Below, in pieces: positions 11,404-19,531 of a stretch of DNA of 64,000 bases. The DNA lies in assembly GCA_016191785.1 (NCBI GenBank), contig JACPVJ010000111.1, positions 1 through 64,000 on the forward strand, written 5' to 3'. Source of the DNA: Myxococcales bacterium (GTDB lineage Bacteria; Myxococcota_A; Polyangia; Polyangiales; Polyangiaceae). The notes beneath the pieces were generated by a model. That model had not been told where the DNA came from, searched no databases, and worked only from the letters and a program-made list of their open reading frames with translations. Each line of letters opens with the position of its first letter. The stretch's first letter is position 1. The position numbers and the translations under genes were made by a program.

Positions 11404-12756
11404 ATGCCCAGGTTCGGCGACAGCGTGCCGCCTTCCGACTCGAGCGGAAGCTGGGTGCCCGAGCCGGGGACGATCCTGGCCGGCCGCTACCAGATCGAGG
11501 GCCTGCTCGGCTCGGGCGGCATGGCCGCGGTGGTCAGCGCGATCCAAACCGATCTCAACCGGCGCGTGGCCATCAAGCTCTTGCCGCCACGGGCGGCCAA
11601 GAGCGTGCTGGGCGTCGAGCGCTTCATGCGCGAAGCGCGCGCCGCCAGTGCCATCGACAGCGATCACGTGGTCAAGGTGTTCGAGGTCGGCCGGCTCGAC
11701 GACCAGACCCCGTTCATGGTCATGGAGTTCGTGGTCGGCGCGCCGCTGTCGCGCCTGGTCGAGCACCGCGGCGCGCTGCCCGTCCAAGAGGGGCTCGACT
11801 ACTTGTTGCAGGCAGCCGTCGCGGTCGCACACTGTCACGCCGCCGGCATCGTGCATCGGGACCTCAAGCCCGAGAACATCATGGTGCTCGAGAACCCCGG
11901 GCAGCGAGGCCACGTGAAGGTGCTGGACTTCGGCATCTCGAAGGCCGATTGGTTCGAGCAAGACCACACCCCCAGCCTCACCGGCACGAGCGAGGTGTTC
12001 GGCACACCGACCCACATGTCGCCCGAGCAGGTTCGAAGCGCGCGGAACGTGGACCACCGGACCGACATCTGGTCCTTGGGGGTGGTGCTCTACGAGATCA
12101 TGACCGGCAAGGCGCCGTTCATCGCCGAGTCGCTCCCAGCGCTCTCGGCGATGATCGTGAGCGACGAGCCGGTGCCGCCGTCGCACCTGCGTCCGGATCT
12201 GCCCGCCGAGATCGAGCGGGTCATCCTTCGCTGCTTGGCCAAGAAGCCGGCCGACCGCCCCCAGAGCGTCCACGATCTGGTCCAAGAGCTGGCACCGTTC
12301 ACCGCGCCGTCTTCCCGGCCGCACCTGGACCGGATCTTCGCCATCGCGGTGGCCAAGCACCTGGCGGGCAGCACCGGGAGCGCAGGCGTGTCGGGGCCCT
12401 ACCCTTCCCAGCGCAACACCGCCAATGCCTGGGGCACCACCCATCAACGCCGTCTGAGCACCCGGCGCGGAATCGCGGTCGGGCTCGGAGTGGGCGTGGT
12501 GCTGTTCTCGGCGGTGAGCATCACCATGATCGCGCTGGCCTGGTTTCGAGAAGCCCCGCCCGCGGCAGAGATCGAGGCGAGCGCGGACGGCACCCTCGCG
12601 GCGCCGCTGGCGGCCGCACCGCCGCCCTCAGCCTCGTCCCACGCGGCGCCGCCCGCAGCCACCGACGCCGGCGCGAAGGCCGCCCCCACGACGAGCGCGC
12701 CGCTCAAACCTCGCCCGAACCGGCCGAGCGCGGATCCTCTCGGCGGAAGACTCTGA
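11404..12756 (+). CDS. membrane-anchored Ser/Thr protein kinase
   Basis: This is a Hanks-type kinase of 450 residues. The catalytic domain lies at about 28-300, with the Gly-rich loop LLGSGGMAAVV, Lys58 (VAIKLL), HRDLKPEN, DFGISK and the activation segment ending in GTPTHMSPEQV. One hydrophobic segment near 353-374 (GLGVGVVLFSAVSITMIALAWF) anchors it in the inner membrane, leaving a short Ala/Pro-rich tail outside with no sensor domain. The stop TGA overlaps the ATG of the next gene (TGATG at 12754-12758), so it is co-translated with a PEGA/TPR-type protein. All catalytic residues are present; substrates are unknown. Confidence 0.93.
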   Translation: MPRFGDSVPPSDSSGSWVPEPGTILAGRYQIEGLLGSGGMAAVVSAIQTDLNRRVAIKLLPPRAAKSVLGVERFMREARAASAIDSDHVVKVFEVGRLDDQTPFMVMEFVVGAPLSRLVEHRGALPVQEGLDYLLQAAVAVAHCHAAGIVHRDLKPENIMVLENPGQRGHVKVLDFGISKADWFEQDHTPSLTGTSEVFGTPTHMSPEQVRSARNVDHRTDIWSLGVVLYEIMTGKAPFIAESLPALSAMIVSDEPVPPSHLRPDLPAEIERVILRCLAKKPADRPQSVHDLVQELAPFTAPSSRPHLDRIFAIAVAKHLAGSTGSAGVSGPYPSQRNTANAWGTTHQRRLSTRRGIAVGLGVGVVLFSAVSITMIALAWFREAPPAAEIEASADGTLAAPLAAAPPPSASSHAAPPAATDAGAKAAPTTSAPLKPRPNRPSADPLGGRL

Positions 12757-13757
12757 TGTCCCTCGCGCGCTCGCGGTTCGCACTCCTCGTGTTGCTGGTG
12801 TCGCTCCCGGTGAGCGCCGATCCGGCGCCCTCGGACCGCGCGGCAGCCGAGGCTCTGTTCCGCGACGCCAAGGCGCTGTTCGCGAAGAAGAAGTACCCCG
12901 AAGCCTGTCGCAAGCTCGAGGAGAGCCAGCGACTGGACCCGCAGGGCGGCACGTTGCTCAACCTCGCCGTCTGCCACGCCCGCGAGGGTCGAACGGCCAG
13001 CGCGTGGGTCGAGTTCCAAGAGGCCATGGAGCTAGCGAAACAGGCGAAGCGCGGGGACCGCGTACGGCTGGCAGCGCGTGAGCTCGCCGAGCTCGAGAAG
13101 AAGCTGGCGCGGCTCACCCTCGACGTCCCGACCGAAGCGCGGGTGCGCGGGCTGACGATCCAGCGTGGCGGCGAGCGCGTGGGGGAAGGCGCTTGGGGGA
13201 CCGCGGTGCCGGTGGACCCGGGCGTCACCGTGACGATCTCGGTGAGCGCAGAGGGGTACCGAACCTGGCGCACGGAGGTCCGAGTCTCGCCCGCCGAACA
13301 GAAGACGCTGGTCGTTCCCAAGCTCGACAAGCTGCCGGCCCCACCGCCGCCAAAGGTCACCGACCCGGATCCGAAGAGCGACAAGGGGTCCGCGGGCGGG
13401 GGCTCGTCGCGCACGGTCGCCTACGTCGCCGGCGGCATCGGCGTCGTCGCCATCGGCGTGGGCAGCTACTTCGGGCTCCGCGCGCTCTCGAAGAAGAACG
13501 CCGCCGAGGAGCAGTGCGACGGCAACAAGTGCAGCCAAGAAGGGCTCGACCTGAACGACGAGGCCGATCGAGCCGCCACCTTCAGCAACGTCGGGTTTGG
13601 CCTCGGCCTGGTCGCGCTCGGCGTGGGTGCCTACTTCTTCGCGACCGCGGGCCCGGGCGACAAAGAGAAGCCGCCCCCGGCCAAAAGCGCGAAAGTTCAC
13701 CTGGTCCCTTCGATCGGAGCGCGGTCTTCGGGTATCCTCCTCTCCGGTCGATGGTGA
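12756..13757 (+). CDS. secreted TPR/PEGA-like protein with two C-terminal hydrophobic segments
   Basis: This 333-residue protein has a cleavable signal peptide ending near SADP, then TPR-like helices (AAEALFRDAKALFAKKKYPEACRKLEESQRLDP), then a PEGA-like beta domain (LTLDVPTEARVRGLTIQRGGERVG to VSAEGYRTWRTEVRVSPAEQKTLVV). A Pro/Lys linker leads to two hydrophobic segments (VAYVAGGIGVVAIGVGSYFGLRAL and NVGFGLGLVALGVGAYFFATAG). This layout is frequent in Polyangia next to Ser/Thr kinases; function is unknown. Its ATG overlaps the stop of the kinase by one base, and its own stop overlaps the next lipoprotein gene by seven bases, so the three form one operon. Confidence 0.85.
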   Translation: MSLARSRFALLVLLVSLPVSADPAPSDRAAAEALFRDAKALFAKKKYPEACRKLEESQRLDPQGGTLLNLAVCHAREGRTASAWVEFQEAMELAKQAKRGDRVRLAARELAELEKKLARLTLDVPTEARVRGLTIQRGGERVGEGAWGTAVPVDPGVTVTISVSAEGYRTWRTEVRVSPAEQKTLVVPKLDKLPAPPPPKVTDPDPKSDKGSAGGGSSRTVAYVAGGIGVVAIGVGSYFGLRALSKKNAAEEQCDGNKCSQEGLDLNDEADRAATFSNVGFGLGLVALGVGAYFFATAGPGDKEKPPPAKSAKVHLVPSIGARSSGILLSGRW

Positions 13758-14983
13758 GCTTTTCCCGCTTTGCTGCGCTCGCCTCGTCGGCGCTCGCAGC
13801 CGCGGTCTCGTGCCAGGCCGTGCTGGGCATCGAGGAAAAGGAGCTGGATCCGAACCTGGGAAGCGGAGGCACGGGTGGCAAGCCCGACGCCCAGAGCGGT
13901 CCGACCGGCGCCGATCCGGTGCCTCCCGGACGGCCGCCGGGCGACCCCATCCCCGGGGGCGGAGCGACGCGGTGGTTCGCGGCTCGAACCATCTTCATCG
14001 GGACCTACGACCCGGTGACCCGAGAGGCGGACAAGACCGCCTGGCGGCGCATCGGCCACGACATCGACGGCGAATGCACGACGCTCGAGATCTCGAAGAG
14101 CAACTCGTCCGCCACCTGCAAGCAGCCGTCCGCCGCTTCGGTGGACTCGCTGGAGGACGGCGACGGTTGCCGAGACAATGCCGCCGGCCGGTTGGTGGCG
14201 GTGGGCACGCAAGTGGTCAGCATCAACTTCGAGCCCGAGCTGCACGCCGGGTTGCTCACCGCCGAGACGCCCACCTACATCTTGCGGCTCGACGACCTCT
14301 CCGGGGAACCCGACGACCCTTACGTGCGCGGTGCGCTGTACGTCAGCGTGCCGCGCAATCCCGCGTTCGAGAAGGCCCCGAGCTGGGACGGGGCCGATCA
14401 GCTCAGCATCGACCTCGGTTCGGTCGATGCTCCGGCCGGAGCGGACGGCGGCGACGCCGGGACCGCAGACGCCGGGCCCCCGGACGCAGGGCCCAAGGAC
14501 GCCGGCGGCGACGCCGCTCCCCCTTCTCCGCTCGTCGACAAACCGCTATTCGTGTTCGACAAGGGATACTTGACGAAGAACGTGTGGGTCAGCGGCGATC
14601 TGGGCAAGTCGCCCGAAAAGGTCCCGTTGTTCGTGTTCGACCGCCTGACGGTCGTCGACACCCTGACCACGACCCTGGTCGTCGAGCTGACCCCCAAGCA
14701 CGATCAGGTGGTCAGCTCGCAGCTGTCGGCAGCCGTGGCCACCAGCGAGATCGACAAGTACTTCCGCCCGATCGCGCTCGAGCTGGTCGGCTGCGTGCCC
14801 GCGCTCGGAGACTTGATGATGGACAGCTACGTGTTGCCCGCGCGGGACCTGGGCGCGGGCCCGACGCTGGTCACGCCCACGAAGCCCTGCGATGCTCAGA
14901 GCTTCGCGTTCGCGTTCGAGTGGAAGCCGGTGAAGCCCCCCGTCTCGGTCTTTCCCGGACCGAAGAAGCCACCGAAGTGCTGA
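13751..14983 (+). CDS. lipoprotein of unknown function
   Basis: The ATG at 13751 starts a 410-residue protein with a short signal peptide and lipobox AVSC (MVSFSRFAALASSALAAAVSC). After the Cys comes the phrase QAVLGIEEKELD and a Gly/Pro-rich stretch, then a beta-rich region, an Ala/Asp/Gly/Pro-rich linker (GADGGDAGTADAGPPDAGPKDAGG) and a second domain ending in KKPPKC. I do not recognise either domain. It is the third gene of the kinase operon, so it may be an envelope target or partner of that kinase. Its stop codon is directly next to the stop of the convergent gene at 14984. Confidence 0.8.
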   Translation: MVSFSRFAALASSALAAAVSCQAVLGIEEKELDPNLGSGGTGGKPDAQSGPTGADPVPPGRPPGDPIPGGGATRWFAARTIFIGTYDPVTREADKTAWRRIGHDIDGECTTLEISKSNSSATCKQPSAASVDSLEDGDGCRDNAAGRLVAVGTQVVSINFEPELHAGLLTAETPTYILRLDDLSGEPDDPYVRGALYVSVPRNPAFEKAPSWDGADQLSIDLGSVDAPAGADGGDAGTADAGPPDAGPKDAGGDAAPPSPLVDKPLFVFDKGYLTKNVWVSGDLGKSPEKVPLFVFDRLTVVDTLTTTLVVELTPKHDQVVSSQLSAAVATSEIDKYFRPIALELVGCVPALGDLMMDSYVLPARDLGAGPTLVTPTKPCDAQSFAFAFEWKPVKPPVSVFPGPKKPPKC

Positions 14984-15298
14984 TCAGGCAGCGGTGGCGT
15001 TGATCGGCACGATCACCGCCAGGCCCGCGTGATCGCAGTCCGCCACCAGCTGGCGAGCGCTGAGCGTGAAGCGCATGCCGACATAACGCGCGATCTCGTC
15101 GGCGGCGACTCGGAGCTCGGCCGCGGTCGGGATGGCCGTGGGCACGGGCTGGATGCGGCAGCGTGCGCGCGCCAGTCGATACGCTGCGATCGCCAGGCCG
15201 CCGGCGTTGTCGAGCAACTGCCGGTAGAGGGCGCGGTTTTCGGCCAGGCGCCTGAGCCACTCGGTGGGACGTTCCAGCTCGTCGGTCGAAATCCTCAT
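14984..15298 (-). CDS. hypothetical protein, 104 residues
   Basis: The ATG at 15298 has a good ribosome site (AAGGAG) just upstream, which supports this start over the longer open frame. The protein is mostly helical and contains no signal peptide or membrane segment. It has a mid-protein stretch IPTAAELRVAADEIARYVGMRF that could be a helical DNA- or protein-binding region. I do not recognise the family. It converges on the lipoprotein gene at 13751 with the two stop codons adjacent (14981-14983 and 14984-14986) and is divergent from the HD-GYP gene at 15526 across 227 bases. Confidence 0.7.
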   Translation of the reverse strand: MRISTDELERPTEWLRRLAENRALYRQLLDNAGGLAIAAYRLARARCRIQPVPTAIPTAAELRVAADEIARYVGMRFTLSARQLVADCDHAGLAVIVPINATAA

Positions 15299-15525
15299 GA
15301 CGCACGGCTCCTTCGGGAAGATCGGGGTCCACAGAGGCAACGGCACGAGTCCCCGCCCGCTCGACACCGAGCGTCGGTGCGGGCCCTCTCGTGGTGGTCT
15401 TCGGGATGCCACAAGCCCGGGCAAAGGGACAAGTTTCGTCCAGCCCGCCCTCCGCGCACCCGAAGAAAAGGCTCGTTCTGTCGCGCAATTGACGGCGAGC
15501 GCCGTCGTCTGAAAAATGGCTGACA

Positions 15526-17811
15526 ATGTGGTCACCCACTTGGGTCGGAGAACGCCTGCGCGCGGAAGGGCTGATCACAGCAGCGCAGCTGTCTGCCACC
15601 GTCCAGGCCATGCAGCTCTACAACGAGCGCATGGAGGAGTCGCTGCTCCGCATCGGCGCCATCGACGAGGACCGCCTCCTCAGGTTCGCCGCCGAGCGCA
15701 TGCGCACGCAGTTCGTCTCGACCGCCAAGCTGTCGCGCCTCCAGGTCACCGATCAGGTGCTGCGTCTGGTGCCCGAGCGCGTGGCCGAGAAGCTCTTGTT
15801 GTTCCCGGTGCGCTACGAGCCTGACTCCGACACGCTCAGCGTCGTCTCTCCGGACGCCGGCGATCCCGAGTACAAGAAGCAGCTCTCGATTGCGATCAGA
15901 GTGCGCGAGGTGAAGGCTTACATCGCTCGCCCCGCCGCGGTGAAGGCCGCGATCTCCAAGTGGTACCGCGGCGAAACCAACCCGTTCGCGATGCTGGTGT
16001 CGGACGCCTTCATGCTCGGCAACGCGTTCGAAGAGCCGGCCCGGCCTCGCGCCACCGACACCCGGCCCGGCCCCGGGCCGCGCCACGAGCCCCCGACGGG
16101 GGCGCCCGCTCCGACCGGGCGCCCGGAGTACTTCGTGACGCCGATGCCGGCCGCACCGGCTCCTCGCGGAGACCACTTCATGACCCCGGTGCCGCCGCAC
16201 GGCGGGCTCGACGTGCCGCCCCCGCCGCCGATGCTCGAGCTGAGCCCACCGCTCGCGCCCGAGCCGATGCGACCGCAAGCACAGCGCCCAGGAGCACGCC
16301 CCGCCGCCCCGCGAGACCTCACGCCGCCGACCAATCCCTTCGAGGCGCCACGAACTCCCACCGGGCTGGCCGCGGGGGACCTCCGCGCAGCCCGCGCGCC
16401 GAGCGCCGCGCCCGTACAGCGTGAGGCGCCCGCCCCGAGCTCGCCCTCGGCGGCTCGCTTCCGGTCCTCGCTCTTTCCGTCCCCGCACGCCGAACCGAGC
16501 GACAAGCGCCTGAACGACCTGGCCGAGCTCCTCAACGTGCTGGTCACGCTCAACGAGAACACCCGCGACGAGTTCCGTGGCCACTCGGCTTCGGTGGCAC
16601 GGCTCAGCAAGATGATGACCGAGCGGATGGGGCTCGGGGACGTCGAGCAGCTGCACGCCACCATCGCCGCCAACCTGCACGACCTCGGCAAGCCGGTGTC
16701 GTACCACCTGACCCTGCTCAACGTGGCGCAGTACGACACTCACCGGCGCGCCGCGCTGAAGCTGGTGTACACGCCCCAGCGGCTGATCGAGAGCGTCGGC
16801 CTGCCCAAAGAAACCACCACCGCCGTCAGCACGATGTACGAGCGCTTCGACGGCACCGGGTTTCCAGGCCGGGTCTCGGGGAAACAGATCCCGCTGGGCG
16901 CCCGCGTCCTCGCGCTGTGCGACACCTATTCGGACCTCACGCTCAACCCGCGCAACCTGTACCGGAAAGAGCTCTCGCACGAGGAGGCTCAGCAGGTCCT
17001 CGCCGAGCACGCGGGCACGCTGTTCGACCCCGACCTGGTCGAGCTCTTGGCGCAGCTGGTCGTGGGCGAAGACTTGCGGCGCCAGCTGAGCGACGACAAG
17101 CCGTTGGTGTTGATCGTCGAGCCCGACGCGGAAGAGGCCACGATTCTCGAGCTTCGCCTGGTGGCGCAGGGCTTCGACGTGAAGGTCACGCGGGCTGCCG
17201 ACCAAGCGCTCAAGGTCGCCGAGGGCGGCAAGGTGCGGTTCGTGCTCTCGGAGGTCGAGCTGCAGCCCTTCGACGGCTTCGACCTGCTCCAGCGCCTGCG
17301 CCGCGCCGAAGCCACCGCGGCGGTGCCGTTCCTGTTCGTCGCGAAGAACTCGGACGCGGCGGCCGTCGACCGCGCGTTCTCCCTGGGCGCCCAGGACTAC
17401 GTGGTCAAGCCCACCACGGGTGACGTGCTGGCCGGCAAGCTTCGGCGTTTGCAGGCGGCGCCCCGCAAGAACAGCTCCGAGAGCGTCGCCACGGGCGTCG
17501 CCGGCTCGCTCAGAGACCTGGCCCTTCCCGACCTGATGCAGATCCTCTTCCACGGGCGCAAGAGCGGAAAGGTGAGCGTGAAGTCGGCGGGCCGCGAGGG
17601 CCAGCTCCACTTCCAGGACGGCCGCATGGTCCACGCGCTGCTCGACGAGATGGCGGGCGAAGAGGCCGTGTACGAAATGCTCACCTTCGAGGAGGGCAGC
17701 TTCGCCCTCGACCCCGCCTTCCAGGCCACCACCACCACCATCCAGGCAAGCCCCGAAATGGTCATCCTCGAAGGGCTCCGCCGCCTGGACGAGAAGAACC
17801 GCGACGCGTGA
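15526..17811 (+). CDS. MshEN / HD-GYP / pseudo-receiver / DUF4388 protein
   Basis: This 761-residue cytoplasmic protein has four parts. Residues 1-140 resemble the GspE/MshE N-terminal domain (GERLRAEGLITAAQL to RIGAIDEDRLLRF), a fold that can bind c-di-GMP. A long Pro-rich linker follows. An HD-GYP-like domain (about 330-500) keeps the HD pair (NLHDLGKP), a later His (THRRAALKL) and GTGFP in place of GYP, but the canonical HHE is MYE. A receiver-like domain (about 525-640) keeps acidic residues and Lys (VVKP) but the phosphoacceptor Asp is Glu (LSEVELQPFDG). A DUF4388 domain ends it. It may bind a signal rather than hydrolyse c-di-GMP; that is inference. Confidence 0.88.
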   Translation: MWSPTWVGERLRAEGLITAAQLSATVQAMQLYNERMEESLLRIGAIDEDRLLRFAAERMRTQFVSTAKLSRLQVTDQVLRLVPERVAEKLLLFPVRYEPDSDTLSVVSPDAGDPEYKKQLSIAIRVREVKAYIARPAAVKAAISKWYRGETNPFAMLVSDAFMLGNAFEEPARPRATDTRPGPGPRHEPPTGAPAPTGRPEYFVTPMPAAPAPRGDHFMTPVPPHGGLDVPPPPPMLELSPPLAPEPMRPQAQRPGARPAAPRDLTPPTNPFEAPRTPTGLAAGDLRAARAPSAAPVQREAPAPSSPSAARFRSSLFPSPHAEPSDKRLNDLAELLNVLVTLNENTRDEFRGHSASVARLSKMMTERMGLGDVEQLHATIAANLHDLGKPVSYHLTLLNVAQYDTHRRAALKLVYTPQRLIESVGLPKETTTAVSTMYERFDGTGFPGRVSGKQIPLGARVLALCDTYSDLTLNPRNLYRKELSHEEAQQVLAEHAGTLFDPDLVELLAQLVVGEDLRRQLSDDKPLVLIVEPDAEEATILELRLVAQGFDVKVTRAADQALKVAEGGKVRFVLSEVELQPFDGFDLLQRLRRAEATAAVPFLFVAKNSDAAAVDRAFSLGAQDYVVKPTTGDVLAGKLRRLQAAPRKNSSESVATGVAGSLRDLALPDLMQILFHGRKSGKVSVKSAGREGQLHFQDGRMVHALLDEMAGEEAVYEMLTFEEGSFALDPAFQATTTTIQASPEMVILEGLRRLDEKNRDA

Positions 17812-17836
17812 GCGCCACCGCGGGCTGCGCGCCGCT

Positions 17837-19438
17837 TCAGCGCGTGGCCTGCATGATGCGCATCAATGCCGAGACGATGCCGAGCACGACCAACGGGCCG
17901 GCGACCCAGAGCGGACGCACCGGGCCGACGGCGAAGAGCTCGCCGCTGTACTGCGAGTACCCGAAGTCGGCGACCATGATCACGATCCCGAGCACGACCA
18001 GCTTCACCGGGCCGCGCAGCTTCTCTTTGAGCGCTGCGGTTCCGGCCCCCGGCAAGGGGACCCCTGCGCCGTAGCGCACCGACGGTCCCCGAACGGGTGG
18101 CGCCTGGGGCGACAGCCCCACGCCGGTCATCGGGCCCCGCAGCGGATCCAAATTGGGGTTCGACACCATCCGGGCGGGCGGACCGATCTCGTCGTCGTCA
18201 TCCAGAGACTTGCCGTACCCGCCCCCGAAGGCCGAAGGCGCGCTCCGTTCGTCGCGCATCAGGGTGATCTTCTGGGTCGCCTTCGGCGCTTCCTGGCGCA
18301 CGGGCGCCTTCTTCGCCGCGGGAACGCCGAGATCCAGATCCGGCACCCCCAGACTCGGTGGCTCCGCGGCGGCGACCGGGGGCGCCGGGGCCACCTTGGT
18401 CGCGGCCATCGGATCCGGCGCCACCGAAACCAAGAGCCCTTGGGCGGCAAACGGGCTCGGCGCCGGCGGAAGGATGCTGACCGCACCCTCGACGATCCCG
18501 GCGGCGCGATGCAGGTCGGTCCAGAACTGCCCGACGTCCTGGTAGCGATCACGAGGATCGATCGCCACCGCCTTCAGGAAGACGCGTTCGACCGCGTCCG
18601 AGACGGCCACGCCTTCCGTCTTCGGAGTGGGGCGCCGGCCGGGGTCGATGGCCGAGCCCAAGAGCGCTGCCTGGTCGCCCTCGAACGGAGCGCGACCCGT
18701 GATCGCAGCGAGCAGGGTCAGCGCCATGCCCCACACGTCCGTCCATGGACCGGTCTGCCCGAAGCGCTTCGGCAACCACTGCTCGGGCGAGCCGAAGGCC
18801 GGCGTGAACGCGACCAGCCCGTCCCCTTGGGTGGACTGGTGCCCCACCATCTGGGTGGCGACGCTCTTCACCTTCCCGATGCCGAAGTCCAGGATCTTGG
18901 CGATGGTCTCGCCGTGCTGTTCGGCGATGAACACATTCTCGGGCTTCATGTCGCGGTGCAAGATGCACACTTCTCCGCCCGGGCCGGGAAAGTGGTGAGC
19001 CCGCTCGAGCGCGCGCGCCACGGGCGTCAAGAGCCGCAGCGCTTCTTTGAAGGTCAGCGGCAGCTCGGAGCGAGCCTGGCGCGCTTCGATCAAGGCGTCC
19101 AGGGTCTGACCCTCGAGCCACTCGAGGGCGATGAACGGCACGAAGCGGTCGGTGCCCTCGAGGATACCGACGTGGAGCGGGCGCACGACGGCGGGCGTGG
19201 AGCTCGACAGCCGGAAGAGCAGCTCGCCCTCTTCTCGGAAGCGCTCCAGGAACTCCTGGTAGTGCTGCGCGCCGAGGGAATCGGGCACCTTGAGGCACTT
19301 GAGCGCGACCTTGGCGCGGAAGGCGCTGTGGTACGCCCGGTAGACGACGGCGAAGCCGCCTTCGGCGACCACGTCCTCGACCTGGTACGCCCCCGCCTGC
19401 GTCGTGCCGACGATGCCGAATGCGTCCACGGCGCCCAT
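17837..19438 (-). CDS. Ser/Thr protein kinase with two C-terminal membrane segments
   Basis: This is a Hanks-type kinase of 533 residues. The catalytic domain (about 15-300) has the Gly-rich loop VAEGGFAVVY, Lys47 (VALKCL), HRDMKPEN, DFGIGK and an activation segment ending FGSPEQW. A disordered Ala/Pro/Lys-rich linker of about 150 residues leads to two hydrophobic segments near the end (VKLVVLGIVIMVADFGYSQY and PLWVAGPLVVLGIVSALM). The open frame continues far upstream to 21166, but that part is antisense to the amidase; the ATG at 19438 just ahead of the kinase domain is the start. It is divergent from the amidase gene, with 93 bases between starts. Confidence 0.92.
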   Translation of the reverse strand: MGAVDAFGIVGTTQAGAYQVEDVVAEGGFAVVYRAYHSAFRAKVALKCLKVPDSLGAQHYQEFLERFREEGELLFRLSSSTPAVVRPLHVGILEGTDRFVPFIALEWLEGQTLDALIEARQARSELPLTFKEALRLLTPVARALERAHHFPGPGGEVCILHRDMKPENVFIAEQHGETIAKILDFGIGKVKSVATQMVGHQSTQGDGLVAFTPAFGSPEQWLPKRFGQTGPWTDVWGMALTLLAAITGRAPFEGDQAALLGSAIDPGRRPTPKTEGVAVSDAVERVFLKAVAIDPRDRYQDVGQFWTDLHRAAGIVEGAVSILPPAPSPFAAQGLLVSVAPDPMAATKVAPAPPVAAAEPPSLGVPDLDLGVPAAKKAPVRQEAPKATQKITLMRDERSAPSAFGGGYGKSLDDDDEIGPPARMVSNPNLDPLRGPMTGVGLSPQAPPVRGPSVRYGAGVPLPGAGTAALKEKLRGPVKLVVLGIVIMVADFGYSQYSGELFAVGPVRPLWVAGPLVVLGIVSALMRIMQATR

Positions 19439-19531
19439 CAGCGAGGCAAGATAGTGGAGTCGCCCGGCAGTGAGAAGCGCGGCGCTCGAAAAACCGCCGC
19501 CCGGAGCCGGCGGCCCGCTACCATCCCGGAC

